A stretch of DNA of 64,000 bases from Aliiroseovarius sediminilitoris (GTDB taxonomy: Bacteria; Pseudomonadota; Alphaproteobacteria; Rhodobacterales; Rhodobacteraceae), in assembly GCF_900109955.1 (NCBI RefSeq), contig NZ_FOJB01000001.1, positions 124,001 through 188,000 of the forward strand, read 5' to 3'. This document shows positions 1-9,314 of the stretch, one piece after another. The notes beneath the pieces were generated by a model, which ran no database searches, was not told the DNA's origin, and worked only from the letters and a program-made list of their open reading frames with translations. Numbering within the stretch: position 1 is the stretch's first letter; every line of letters starts with the position of its first letter. The position numbers and the translations under genes were made by a program.

Positions 1-413
1 AATGAAAAAACCGGGTCAGTTTCGTAACCAGCAGAGTATATCGCCCTCAGGTCAATTTCTTCATCGATCAGTTTGACCAGCTCGCGGCTTTGGATGAATT
101 CGTACAGGATATCTGTATCTTCGGATCCGCCGGTTCCAAACGCACTCAACCCCCCCAAGATATCGGTTGCAGAGCTTACATCCTCGGATCGCACGGTAAA
201 CGCGACATAAGACACATATTGGTCAAGTGCACGTGCATAAAGATACCAAGCACCGATGAGCAATGGAAAGATGACGGCGACAACAAAGCTGATAAGCACA
301 ACCCTATGGCGCGACTTGAAACGCGCCGGACGGGCCATTGGGGCAGTCTTCACTTCAGCGGACGCGCTGACGGCATCGGCAGGAGCAGTGTTGGCCTCAG
401 TGGGTTTATTCAT
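1..413 (-). CDS. kpsE: KpsE/BexC-like capsule export inner-membrane protein (partial, 3' end outside window)
   Basis: About 137 N-terminal residues are visible on the minus strand, starting at the ATG at 413 and running off the left edge. A polar N-terminus with a basic stretch (around residues 28-37) precedes one membrane segment (about 38-60, ending GAWYLYA). The following periplasmic part contains YVSYVAFTVRSED and LYEFIQSRELVKLIDEEIDL. This layout is typical of the KpsE/BexC/CtrB family, which links the ABC exporter of group 2 capsule-like polymers to the outer-membrane channel. The divergent KpsM-like gene about 250 bases away supports the call. The KpsT ATPase is not in the window. The family is fairly sure; the polymer is unknown. 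Confidence 0.72.
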   Translation of the reverse strand, partial: MNKPTEANTAPADAVSASAEVKTAPMARPARFKSRHRVVLISFVVAVIFPLLIGAWYLYARALDQYVSYVAFTVRSEDVSSATDILGGLSAFGTGGSEDTDILYEFIQSRELVKLIDEEIDLRAIYSAGYETDPVFS

Positions 414-668
414 GAATCATCCTTCGAAGACGCCAGTCTGTCGGTGTTTGGCGCAACTAAGTTGCCGCATTTTATTGTTGATAGCTCGTTCGTCCGTCGT
501 TTCGATGTAATTGATCACGTTTGTAAACCGCTCGTCGTGCAGCTTCCACCGCAATATGGACGCGTGGCTTATAACATTGAACCATTTTGCGTTGAAAGAG
601 CTATTCTTCTTGCCGACACGTGTGGATTCGGCTTGCCAAAAACGCGCATCTAACGGCAAAACACGCGC

Positions 669-1463
669 ATGAGCTTCAAAGCAGAGGGCCTGCACGCCCG
701 CAATTTCAAAACCTGGCGAACGATCGTGGCCCTGATGCTGCGAGAGATGGCCACCAGTTACGGCAGATCGCCCGGTGGCTACCTCTGGGCTGTGCTCGAA
801 CCGATCGGTGGCTTGACCGTCATGACGGTTGCGTTCTCGATGGCCTTCGCTTCGCCTGCGCTTGGAAACAACTTTGCGCTGTTTTACGCAACTGGCTACT
901 TGCCTTTTATGATGTATCTTGACCTGTCCAACAAAATTTCAAGGTCGATCAGATACTCCCGCCCTTTGTTATCTTACCCGTCAGTAACATATCTGGACGC
1001 TATCTTCGCACGCTTGTTTCTAAATGCGCTCACCCATTTTCTGGTGTTCTATATTTTGATGTTTGGCATCATGACGTTGTTCGATACTGGTAACATTCTG
1101 AACTACGCCGCCATATTCAACTCACTCAGTATGGCGTTGACCTTTTCGTTCGGGGTGGGTGTGCTGAACTGTTTCTTGCTTACCAAGTATCCGATTTGGG
1201 AGCGGGTCTGGGGGATCGTAACTCGCCCGCTGTTCATAATTTCTTCGATATTCTTTTTGATCGAAAGCATACCCCAACCTTTCCGTGATTACCTTGCATA
1301 CAATCCGCTGGTTCATATCATTGGGGAAATGCGGCGTGGCTTCTATGCGACCTACGACGCGACTTGGGTCAATCCTCTGTACGTGTATGGCATTTCGTTG
1401 ACGCTGACCGTGTTGGGCCTTGTGTTTCTGGGACGCTATCACCGCGAACTCCTCAACAACTGA
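669..1463 (+). CDS. kpsM: KpsM-like ABC-2 polysaccharide export permease
   Basis: A 264-residue integral membrane protein of the ABC-2 permease type that exports capsule-type polysaccharide across the inner membrane. The N-terminus carries the amphipathic RTIVALMLREMATSYGRS stretch before the first membrane helix, and GYLWAVLEPIGGL is typical of KpsM/BexB/RfbA-type permeases. About six hydrophobic helices follow, and the late YNPLVHIIGEMRRGF motif matches this family. The length is normal. It needs a KpsT-type ATPase, which is not present downstream, because the next gene is an RTX protein. It lies divergent to the KpsE-like gene, and the 255 bases between them must hold both promoters. No strong ribosome binding site is seen before the ATG. 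Confidence 0.8.
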   Translation: MSFKAEGLHARNFKTWRTIVALMLREMATSYGRSPGGYLWAVLEPIGGLTVMTVAFSMAFASPALGNNFALFYATGYLPFMMYLDLSNKISRSIRYSRPLLSYPSVTYLDAIFARLFLNALTHFLVFYILMFGIMTLFDTGNILNYAAIFNSLSMALTFSFGVGVLNCFLLTKYPIWERVWGIVTRPLFIISSIFFLIESIPQPFRDYLAYNPLVHIIGEMRRGFYATYDATWVNPLYVYGISLTLTVLGLVFLGRYHRELLNN

Positions 1464-1607
1464 CCCATACTCGGGGTGGTTCGCACCTTACGACGGGGTC
1501 GTTTACCTAAAATCCACACTGCTATTTCACAGAAGTAAAGCGCTCTTTAACTCCAAGGATCCACCATAGACCTCATTAAGCTGGGTGAGCTGTACGAGGG
1601 GGTCGGG

Positions 1608-4600
1608 GTGGCCAGTCTGGTATTTACCGGCACTCATGCGGGTGCCGAATTAAGCTATGTTGCAAACGTTTCTGATCTGGAAGTCTTCCAGGCGGGAAAC
1701 AGGACGTATTTATATGCTGCCACGGGTTCGAATGGTGGCGCGACGGTATTTTCCATTTCGGACGCCGGCGCATTCTCATTGTCAGCGCAATTGTCATATC
1801 CGCTTTCGGTTATGGCTTCACCATATGCTCAGATCGAACTGATTGAGGTGTCTGGCGCCACATATCTGCTGCCGTTCGGTAGATACGACTGGACCTTGAA
1901 CGCCATTACTTTGGATGGTCCGGACCTGTTCGGTGCGACCGAGAGTTTTGAATGGGGTTTGGGAGGATTGGGAAACCTGAGCGCTCTGACATCGCGCAGC
2001 TTCGGGGACCAGACACATGTCTATGCTTCGAATGCGCAGAGCACAGGCTTCAACCATTATGTCGTGTCCGAACAGAATATCTTGGAATTGATTGACGGAA
2101 ACAGCATTCCGACCGCCACGAACACCTCGGACATGGTGGCGCTTGGTATCGTTTCCAGCGGCGGCGCACAAATCTTGCTAGGTTTATCACAGCAGCAAGT
2201 TGGAATCTCCAGCTATCGTCTGGATAACGCCGGAAGCCCAACCTTCGCAGATTCGCTGTCTGCGGCAGAATACCTGCCGATTTCCGCCCCGACGGCACTG
2301 GTGTCCGGAAACGTACTGGACAAGACCTTCGCCATACTCGCAAGCGCCGGAAGTTCATCCCTGACAGTCGTTGAAGTTGGTGCCGACGGCTCACTGAATG
2401 CAATTGATCACATCATCGACAGCACGGCGACCAGATTCCAATCCATAACCGAACTGGCGTCGGCACAGGTTGGCGACAGACTTTACATCGTCGGCGGCGG
2501 CGCAGACGATGGATTGTCTCTGTTCACTCTTCTACCCAATGGGATGCTTGTGCATCTGGATACGGTTTGGGACACCAATCAGACGGCATTACAGAACATC
2601 TCGGCGCTGTCGATGGAATACGTGGGTGGCAAATTGCAGATCTTTGCAACCAGCGAGACCGAGCGCGGCATCACACAGTTCGAGTACGATCTCGCTGGTG
2701 CGGGCGAGACAATTGCTGGTGACGGATCATCGTCCGCTCTTTTCGGGTCTGCTGGCAATGACCAGATCGACGGTGGCATTTGGAGCGAAACCATATCCGG
2801 CGGTGCCGGTAACGATCTGCTGCGCGATGGCATCGGCGAAGATACGCTTATTGGCGGCACAGGTGCGGATATCTTTGTGCTGGCCTCCGACGATATGGTT
2901 GACAAAATCATGGACTTTCAGCCCGGTGTGGATCGGCTGAACCTGACTGAGTTCCAGATGTTGTACGATGTTCGGCAGCTAAATGTTGAACCCCGCGTTT
3001 GGGGAGCTGAAATAGTCTATCGCAATGAAGTTACATATGTATACAGCGCCGATGGACGGTCTCTGGACATTTCACATTTCACAACTGCCGATACGCTTCT
3101 GCTTAACCGACCGCCAAATGGGTTTCAGTATATTCCCGAGATCATAAACGGGACCAACGCGAATGATGTCCTGGGCGGCGATGAAGGCACGGAAACCTTG
3201 TATGGCTTCGGTGGAGACGACGTTTTCAACTGGTCGCTCGACCCAGATGTTTTCTATGGGGGGGACGGAACGGACACCGTAAATTATGCCACCGCCGCTT
3301 CATCGATATGGGTTGATCTGGCGAACAGACAAGCAACGGGCGCGGCGGATGGTGACGTCCACCATTCCATCGAAAATATCGTTGGGACCGCTTTTGACGA
3401 CACTTTGATCGGCGATGGCAGTGCCAATCGGCTGGTGGGTGGCAATGGTGACGATTATCTTGATGGCGGTCTTTCTGGTGACACCTTGGATGGCGGTGAT
3501 GGACGCGATACCGTCACCTATGCCTGGGCTCGCGAGGCGGTTATCGCGCGACTCGATAATGGTCTTTTGGCGGGAGCCGCACTCGGCGATATTCTGATCA
3601 ACATCGAAAACGTGGTGGGGACGGCCTTTGACGACACGCTTGCCGGAAACAATGCCGAAAACCTGCTATGGGGTGGCGAAGGCAATGACATCCTGACCGG
3701 CGGCGGTGGCGACGATAGCCTGGCAGGCGGCGGCGGAAACGACACGTTGTCTGGCGGCAGTGGCGCAGACCTGCTTGATGGTGGATCTGGTCAGGATTGG
3801 GTCGACTATCGTGACGCAAACTCTCAGGTGCAGGTTGACTTGGGAACACGCACAACCGGTTGGGGTGCGGCGGGCGACACGCTGGTGTCGATCGAACACA
3901 TTTACGGCAGTAATTTTGACGATCAGATTTCTGGAGCCGATGGCGGCAACACGATCTTGGGTATGGACGGCGCTGATTTCCTGTCTGGAGGTTCGGGTAA
4001 CGACGAACTGTTCGGCAACAGCGGTGACGACAGCCTGCTGGGCCAGAATGACAATGATCGGCTTTATGGTGGTTCGGGCAATGACGTCCTTTCAGGTGGG
4101 CACGGCAACGACGTGTTGTTTGGCCAATGGGGCGATGACATCATGAACGGCGGCAGCGGTGCTGACATTCTTCATGGATCCTATGGTGCTGACCTCATGA
4201 AAGATTTTGGCGGTCGGGATAAGTATCATGGTGGTCCGGGTTATGACACCGTTGACTATTCCGCATTAACCAACAATGTGCGCGTCGATCTGCGAAGCGG
4301 CAAAGGGTTCTGGGCCGCAACCGGTGATATCTATACTTCGGTCGAAGGTGTGATCGGAAGTCGGGGTTCGGATGTCATTTATGGCAATGCAGCTCACAAC
4401 ACACTCTCCGGGCGCGGTCAGGGCGACAGGATTTATGGCTTGGGAGGTCATGATACCTTGTCGGGGGATGACGGCGCTGACCAGCTATTTGGCGGGGTGG
4501 GTCGGGATCGGCTGTTTGGCGGGAACGGCCCTGACATTCTGAAAGGCGAAGGTGGCAATGATTTGCTACAAGGGGGGACTGGCCCCGATCAACTATTTGG

Positions 4601-5480
4601 CGGACCCGGTATCGACATTGCCAACTATGCTGATGCAATCACGGGCATTACGGTCAATCTGAGCACAAACGTGAACAAAGGAGCAGCCGCGGGCGACAAA
4701 CTTTACTCGATAGAGATAGTTGTCGGGTCGGGGTCGGACGATCGGCTGATCGGCAACGGTCAAGCGAACACATTTCGGGGTGGCGACGGCGATGACCGGT
4801 TTCAAGCACTCGGTGGCAATGATCGACTGTTCGGAGAGGACGGAAATGACACGTTCATTGCCGGTTCGGGCCGGGATTACATTCATGGCGGTGCAGGAAC
4901 AGATACGTTGGTCATGACGGCACTGGGATCGGGAGCTCACGTTTGGCTGACGCTGAACAAAGGCGGACGAAGTATGCAGGGCAACACAATCCTCTCTGTC
5001 GAAAACCTGACGGGCACTCATTTTGGCGACGTTCTTCATGGCGATAGCAACGACAATTTGTTTCGCGGTGCTCGGGGCAACGACAGACTGACTGGCGGCG
5101 ACGGCGACGACCGGTTGTATGGGGACCTGGGCAACGATCACTTGCTTGGAAATACCGGGGATGACATGCTGTATGGCGGTCCCGGGGACGACATCCTGAA
5201 CGGCGGACAAGGCGACGATGTCATGGTCGGTGGATCAGGAGGCGACACGTTCGTTTTCACGTCTGGCAATGACTCGATTTCAGATTTCGACGTCGGGTCA
5301 GACATCATCCGGATAAACCTACAAGGCGCGGCCGCCGCTGCGGTAACTTCCACCACCGTCAGCGATTTTGCCGACATACGCGATGACGGCATCTTTCTTG
5401 ACTTTGGTGGTGAAGCCTCGCTTTTTATTGAGAACCTACAGGATTTGTCCAGCCTGCAAGACGCGGTTGTTTGGTTCTAA
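1608..5480 (+). CDS. Large RTX protein, putative type I secretion substrate
   Basis: A 1290-residue acidic protein without a signal peptide. Residues 1 to about 370 lack RTX repeats and have a repeating beta-strand pattern like propeller/lactonase domains. From about 371 the chain is filled with GGxGxDxLx calcium-binding nonapeptides (GGAGNDLL, GGSGNDVL, GGDGDDRL). Six modules of the form DTVxY...VDL...GD...SIENxxGxxFDD begin near bases 3273, 3506, 3797, 4245, 4614 and 4901. The C-terminus carries GGDTFVFTSGNDSISDFD and ends in the hydrophobic AVVWF, as in proteins exported by TolC-dependent type I systems. The start is GTG with an upstream GAGGGGGT. No secretion ABC/HlyD pair is in the window. 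Function is unknown; a surface or matrix protein is plausible. Confidence 0.85.
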   Translation: MASLVFTGTHAGAELSYVANVSDLEVFQAGNRTYLYAATGSNGGATVFSISDAGAFSLSAQLSYPLSVMASPYAQIELIEVSGATYLLPFGRYDWTLNAITLDGPDLFGATESFEWGLGGLGNLSALTSRSFGDQTHVYASNAQSTGFNHYVVSEQNILELIDGNSIPTATNTSDMVALGIVSSGGAQILLGLSQQQVGISSYRLDNAGSPTFADSLSAAEYLPISAPTALVSGNVLDKTFAILASAGSSSLTVVEVGADGSLNAIDHIIDSTATRFQSITELASAQVGDRLYIVGGGADDGLSLFTLLPNGMLVHLDTVWDTNQTALQNISALSMEYVGGKLQIFATSETERGITQFEYDLAGAGETIAGDGSSSALFGSAGNDQIDGGIWSETISGGAGNDLLRDGIGEDTLIGGTGADIFVLASDDMVDKIMDFQPGVDRLNLTEFQMLYDVRQLNVEPRVWGAEIVYRNEVTYVYSADGRSLDISHFTTADTLLLNRPPNGFQYIPEIINGTNANDVLGGDEGTETLYGFGGDDVFNWSLDPDVFYGGDGTDTVNYATAASSIWVDLANRQATGAADGDVHHSIENIVGTAFDDTLIGDGSANRLVGGNGDDYLDGGLSGDTLDGGDGRDTVTYAWAREAVIARLDNGLLAGAALGDILINIENVVGTAFDDTLAGNNAENLLWGGEGNDILTGGGGDDSLAGGGGNDTLSGGSGADLLDGGSGQDWVDYRDANSQVQVDLGTRTTGWGAAGDTLVSIEHIYGSNFDDQISGADGGNTILGMDGADFLSGGSGNDELFGNSGDDSLLGQNDNDRLYGGSGNDVLSGGHGNDVLFGQWGDDIMNGGSGADILHGSYGADLMKDFGGRDKYHGGPGYDTVDYSALTNNVRVDLRSGKGFWAATGDIYTSVEGVIGSRGSDVIYGNAAHNTLSGRGQGDRIYGLGGHDTLSGDDGADQLFGGVGRDRLFGGNGPDILKGEGGNDLLQGGTGPDQLFGGPGIDIANYADAITGITVNLSTNVNKGAAAGDKLYSIEIVVGSGSDDRLIGNGQANTFRGGDGDDRFQALGGNDRLFGEDGNDTFIAGSGRDYIHGGAGTDTLVMTALGSGAHVWLTLNKGGRSMQGNTILSVENLTGTHFGDVLHGDSNDNLFRGARGNDRLTGGDGDDRLYGDLGNDHLLGNTGDDMLYGGPGDDILNGGQGDDVMVGGSGGDTFVFTSGNDSISDFDVGSDIIRINLQGAAAAAVTSTTVSDFADIRDDGIFLDFGGEASLFIENLQDLSSLQDAVVWF

Positions 5481-5586
5481 TCCGCCGACCACACCTTGTC
5501 AGGCCATGCGCGCGCCCGGATCGTTACTCTTTAACCTTATCACCGGATCAATCGTCGGAAGCAAATTTCGCAACGGAGTATCCGAA

Positions 5587-6411
5587 ATGTCCGACAGTTC
5601 GCCCATTCTGTCCCTTCCTCTTATCCAAGTCGCGCAGGCGCAGAAACACGTCACACATAACGAGGCGTTACGCCTTCTGGACATTCTGGTTCAGCTGTCG
5701 GTCGCAACCGCCGATGGGATGAGTCCGCCAACAGGTGCGGCCGAGGGCGACCGTCACATTGTTCCCAGCGGTGCCACGGGCGACTGGACCGGCAAAGATC
5801 AGAACATCACCTGGTTCCAGGATGGTGTTTGGCAGTTCATCGCCCCTCAGCAAGGGTGGCGTGCAGATATCGCAGCGACCGCGCAGCAAATGCGGTTTGA
5901 TGGTACCCAATGGGTCGATACGACACCTGCGACCAACAACCTTGATCTGGTGGGCGTGAACACGACCGCAGATGCCACCAACAAGTTGGCAGTTGCGGCA
6001 GATGCCACGCTGTTGTCGCATGACGGCACATCGCATCAGTTGAAAATCAACAAGGCGGCAATGGGTGACACGGCGTCCCTGCTGTTTCAGTCCAACTGGT
6101 CTGGCCGGGCGGAGTTCGGTTTGACAGGTGATGACGATTTCCACGTCAAAACCAGCCCGGATGGCAGCGTGTGGAACGAGACTATCGTCGCAACAGGCGC
6201 GGGCGACGTGGGAATCGGCAAAACCCCGGCGGCAAAACTGGATGTGGATGGGGTCCTGCGTCTGACGCCGACTGCAATTGCTGGCTTACCGGCTGCTGCG
6301 ACTGTCGGAGCGGGCGGCATTGCCTTTGTGTCGGATGCGACGGGTGGTGCACAACTGGCCTATAGCGACGGAGCATCATGGCTGAAGGTCAGCGACGGCA
6401 CAGCCCTCTGA
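5587..6411 (+). CDS. DUF2793 domain protein (tail-fibre-like)
   Basis: A 274-residue protein whose N-terminal ~95 residues match DUF2793 (LPLIQVAQAQKHVTHNEALR, then WTGKDQNITWFQDGVWQF). The rest is beta-rich and tail-fibre-like, with VGIGKTPAAKLDVDGVLRLT and the C-terminal GGIAFVSDATGGAQLAYSDG often found at the end of phage or gene-transfer-agent fibre proteins. The open frame extends upstream into the RTX gene, but the ATG at 5587 is the natural start because MSDSSPILSLPLIQ is the usual N-terminus. No other tail or head genes lie nearby, so this is a lone copy beside an RTX gene. Its role is not known. Confidence 0.75.
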   Translation: MSDSSPILSLPLIQVAQAQKHVTHNEALRLLDILVQLSVATADGMSPPTGAAEGDRHIVPSGATGDWTGKDQNITWFQDGVWQFIAPQQGWRADIAATAQQMRFDGTQWVDTTPATNNLDLVGVNTTADATNKLAVAADATLLSHDGTSHQLKINKAAMGDTASLLFQSNWSGRAEFGLTGDDDFHVKTSPDGSVWNETIVATGAGDVGIGKTPAAKLDVDGVLRLTPTAIAGLPAAATVGAGGIAFVSDATGGAQLAYSDGASWLKVSDGTAL

Positions 6412-6440
6412 CCGGAACTCCGCGCAGGAGGCGGCCATCA

Positions 6441-6475
6441 AAACGCCCGCAGGTTCTTACTGCGGGCGTTTTTTT
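6441..6475. terminator. Bidirectional rho-independent terminator
   Basis: An 11-base stem (AAACGCCCGCA / TGCGGGCGTTT) with a 9-base loop is followed by a run of T on the plus strand. The reverse strand also ends in TTTT. It separates the convergent DUF2793 gene and rfbC. Confidence 0.9.
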
Positions 6476-6479
6476 ATGA

Positions 6480-7052
6480 TCAACGAGGTCCACCGTCCGG
6501 ACCGAATGGCGTAACAAATTCGGCCATGGACCCGGCCTCGCCGTCCTTGCCGCTGAGTGTCGCTTGATCCGCGGATATGCCCCAATCGATACCGATATCC
6601 GGATCATCAAACCGCACCGACATCTCGGTCTCGGGCGCATAGTGGTCCGAGCATTTATAAAACACATCGACACCGTCAGTCAGCGTAACGAAGCCGTGCA
6701 GGAACCCTGTGGGCACCAACAGCGCCGACCCGTTTTCATCAGACAGTTCGACCGCAACCCATTCACCATAAGTGGGCGAGCCATGACGAACATCAACTGC
6801 AACATCCAGAATGGACCCACGCAGGCATCGAACCAACTTGGCCTGTGCATGGGGCGGCGCCTGGCAGTGCAGGCCGCGTATCGTGCCCTTGGTCGCCGAC
6901 CGCGACAGGTTGTCCTGAACGAAATTGGAGGGAAGGTCGGCCTGCTCCATCGCGCGGGTTGAAAAGGTTTCGCTGAAGAACCCGCGGTTATCTCCATGGC
7001 GCGGCGGCGTCACGATAACGCAGCCATCAAGCTTGGTCTTTTCTACTTTCAC
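6480..7052 (-). CDS. rfbC: dTDP-4-dehydrorhamnose 3,5-epimerase
   Basis: A 190-residue cupin-fold epimerase of the RmlC family, which converts dTDP-4-keto-6-deoxyglucose to the L-rhamnose form. It shows DNRGFFSETF near the start, TIRGLHCQ with the catalytic His, LVRCLRGSILDVAVDVR, PTGFLHGF, VFYKCSDHYAPETE and FDDPDIGIDW. The length is normal. RmlA, RmlB and RmlD are not in the window and must lie elsewhere. It sits in a minus-strand run with the sugar transferase and ugd, consistent with sugar-nucleotide supply for a surface polysaccharide. Confidence 0.9.
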   Translation of the reverse strand: MKVEKTKLDGCVIVTPPRHGDNRGFFSETFSTRAMEQADLPSNFVQDNLSRSATKGTIRGLHCQAPPHAQAKLVRCLRGSILDVAVDVRHGSPTYGEWVAVELSDENGSALLVPTGFLHGFVTLTDGVDVFYKCSDHYAPETEMSVRFDDPDIGIDWGISADQATLSGKDGEAGSMAEFVTPFGPDGGPR

Positions 7053-7127
7053 GGAAGTGACTCCATCAGGTTTTCAGGGCGGTTCGGCGAAGCATGTCGC
7101 GGGCCGACTGGGCCGGGCGAATTTGCC

Positions 7128-7763
7128 TTAACCCCGGATACGTCTTGCACGACGTCCGGGCAAGGGGAACAACTTGGCGGCCGTCAGGTAAAGAATATAC
7201 AGATCGAGGCGTAACGACTTGTTGACGTGATAGATGTGATCCAGCGCCGCCTTGCGCGGAACACAGCGTCTCAGGTAAACGCCTTCGGCCTCTTTCTGGG
7301 TTTCGCAAGCCGCGAGCATTTTTTCTTCGTGGCTGTGGAAGATGATCGATGCCAAGCCCGTAATTCCAGGGCGATCAAGCAAAACCTGCCTATAGATGTT
7401 GGGCCGGGCCTGAACATAGCGCGGCTCTGGTGGGCGTGGGCCAACGAAGCTCATTTCGCCCTTCAGCACATTCCAGACCTGGGGCAGCTCGTCCAAACGA
7501 TGGGCGCGCAGGAATTTCCCCATCGGCGTGATGCGGTTCTGTTTATGGCCACCGGTGATACCGACATTCTCATGGTCCGGCACGGTCCGCATGGTGCGGA
7601 TTTTCAACAGGTCGAACGTCTTGTCGAAGGTCGTATTCCGTTCCGAACGATAAATGAAAGGCCGACCGTCGCGCAGGGTGACGATCACATACAGCACCAA
7701 CAGCGTCGGAATGACGACGATACAAAGAACCAATGCGAGACCTATGTCGAAAAGGCGCTTCAT
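7128..7763 (-). CDS. Polyprenyl-phosphate sugar transferase (initiating, ExoY/WcaJ C-terminal type)
   Basis: A short sugar transferase of about 211 residues: one membrane helix at the N-terminus (FDIGLALVLCIVVIPTLLVL) and the conserved catalytic domain (LLKIRTMR, RAHRLDELPQVWNVLKGEMS, FVGPRPPEP, RPGITGLASI). Such enzymes place the first sugar phosphate on undecaprenyl phosphate. The preferred start is the ATG at 7763, with GGAAAG eight bases upstream; in-frame ATGs at 7817 and 7826 overlap the end of ugd and are possible. The longer open frame up to 7946 lies inside ugd and is not coding. The GPRPPEP form differs slightly from the usual GPRPE.P. Confidence 0.85.
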   Translation of the reverse strand: MKRLFDIGLALVLCIVVIPTLLVLYVIVTLRDGRPFIYRSERNTTFDKTFDLLKIRTMRTVPDHENVGITGGHKQNRITPMGKFLRAHRLDELPQVWNVLKGEMSFVGPRPPEPRYVQARPNIYRQVLLDRPGITGLASIIFHSHEEKMLAACETQKEAEGVYLRRCVPRKAALDHIYHVNKSLRLDLYILYLTAAKLFPLPGRRARRIRG

Positions 7764-7809
7764 CCCCAGTTCTTTCCGCTCATTCAGTTCGGCTTTAGAA
7801 TACGTGACT

Positions 7810-9144
7810 TCAACCATCCCAACCATCCGGCCCAAATCCACGCCGTCCAACGGCACAATATGAGACAAAGCCGGCCTTCTTTGCATCTTTCGGCGAATAG
7901 ATGTTGCGCAAATCAGCCATTCTGGCCGTTTCCATACGTCGGGCAAGGCGCTTCAAATCCAAGGCTCGAAACTCGTTCCATTCGGTCAGGATCACAACAG
8001 CATCCGCGTTCTGAACAGCCTTATACGCATCTTCAAACCAATGTGCACCCGGCAAAAGTGCCTCCCCTTCGTTTAACCCCTGCGGGTCGACAACACGCAC
8101 TTTCGCGCCGCTGCCGATCAAGGCGGGAACAATTGTCAGGCTGGGCGCATCGCGCATGTCATCGGTGTTGGGTTTGAAGGTCACGCCCAGCACGGCAATC
8201 GTTTTGCCCGACACAGACCCGTCGCAGAGATCGGTGATCTTATCGACCATACGGCGCTTGGTTTCATCATTGACGGCGATCACGGTTTCGGTGATCTGCA
8301 TTGGCATTCCGGCTTCCTGTCCGATGCGCGCCAAGGCTTTCGTGTCTTTTGGGAAACAACTGCCACCGTAGCCCGGACCGGCATGCAGGAACTTGTTGCC
8401 GATTCGACCGTCCAACCCGATGCCTTTCGAGACCTGTTTGACATCCGCCCCGACACGCTCGCACAGCGCGGCGATTTCGTTCACAAACGTAATCTTCGTC
8501 GCCAGGAAAGCATTGGCGGCGTATTTGATCATCTCGGCGCTTTCCAGATCAGTTGTGACAATCGGGAAATCGCGCAGGAACAGGGGTCGGTAGATCTCGG
8601 CCATGATGTCCGTGGCGCGTTCATTCTGCACTCCGACGACAACGCGATCCGGCCGCATGAAATCATCAATTGCCGCACCTTCGCGCAGGAATTCCGGGTT
8701 CGAGGCAACATCGAAATCAAGGTCGGGATGCGCCTTTTGAATCAACTGCTTCACCTTGCGATTCGTGCCCACCGGAACGGTCGATTTCGTGACCACAACT
8801 GCATAATCTTCAAGCGAATCAGCAATCTCTTCGGCGGCGGCATAGACAAAAGTCAGGTCTGCATGACCGTCACCACGTCGAGTCGGCGTGCCGACGGCAA
8901 TAAAAATCGCTTTTGCGCCTTGCACCGCTTCTTTCAGGTTCTGGGTAAACGAAAGTCGGCCTGCGGCCACGTTTTTCGCCATCAGATCTTCAAGGCCTGG
9001 CTCGTAGATAGGCACCTGCCCAGCTTCAAGCATGTTGATTTTCGCGGGATCTTTGTCCACGCAAACAACTTCATGTCCAAAATCTGAAAAACAAACGCCA
9101 GAGACCAGGCCCACATACCCGGTGCCGATCATCGCAATTTTCAT
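7810..9144 (-). CDS. ugd: UDP-glucose 6-dehydrogenase
   Basis: Makes UDP-glucuronate from UDP-glucose with NAD. It has 444 residues, starting at MKIAMIGTGYVGLVSG (NAD-binding Rossmann motif). The central domain contains GNKFLHAGPGYGG and the catalytic Cys in GGSCFPKDTKAL, and the C-terminal domain contains LGVTFKPNTDDMRDAPS. The start at 9144 is preceded by GAGG; the open frame upstream to 9198 has no family similarity. The C-terminus (AGFVSYCAVGRRGFGPDGWDG) runs a little longer than usual and overlaps alternative starts of the next gene, so the two are probably cotranscribed. It supplies uronic acid precursors for the polymer. Confidence 0.93.
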   Translation of the reverse strand: MKIAMIGTGYVGLVSGVCFSDFGHEVVCVDKDPAKINMLEAGQVPIYEPGLEDLMAKNVAAGRLSFTQNLKEAVQGAKAIFIAVGTPTRRGDGHADLTFVYAAAEEIADSLEDYAVVVTKSTVPVGTNRKVKQLIQKAHPDLDFDVASNPEFLREGAAIDDFMRPDRVVVGVQNERATDIMAEIYRPLFLRDFPIVTTDLESAEMIKYAANAFLATKITFVNEIAALCERVGADVKQVSKGIGLDGRIGNKFLHAGPGYGGSCFPKDTKALARIGQEAGMPMQITETVIAVNDETKRRMVDKITDLCDGSVSGKTIAVLGVTFKPNTDDMRDAPSLTIVPALIGSGAKVRVVDPQGLNEGEALLPGAHWFEDAYKAVQNADAVVILTEWNEFRALDLKRLARRMETARMADLRNIYSPKDAKKAGFVSYCAVGRRGFGPDGWDG

Positions 9145-9314
9145 TGGCTCGAAACCTCTTTTTTCAAATAATCTACGATGGGATGATGCATCACGCAAAC
9201 ACTGTCAACGGACGGCGAACCTTCGCCCATCCAGACATCGCCCTATTCCCGTCACGCCCATGCCATGGCAAGTTTGCACGCTGCGGGGCGAAACTGGATG
9301 GTTAGGCCTGAATC

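Noticed and set aside
90-653. Plus-strand open frame of 187 codons at the left edge
   Set aside because: It is antisense to the KpsE-like gene, whose translation has a clear family pattern, and then crosses the divergent promoter region.
2721-5400. Tandem similar DNA units that could suggest a CRISPR or satellite array
   Set aside because: They are codon-level RTX repeats in one intact reading frame, with variable spacing and no fixed repeat sequence.
5587-6411. Prophage or gene-transfer-agent cluster suggested by DUF2793
   Set aside because: No capsid, terminase, portal, tail or lysis gene occurs nearby.
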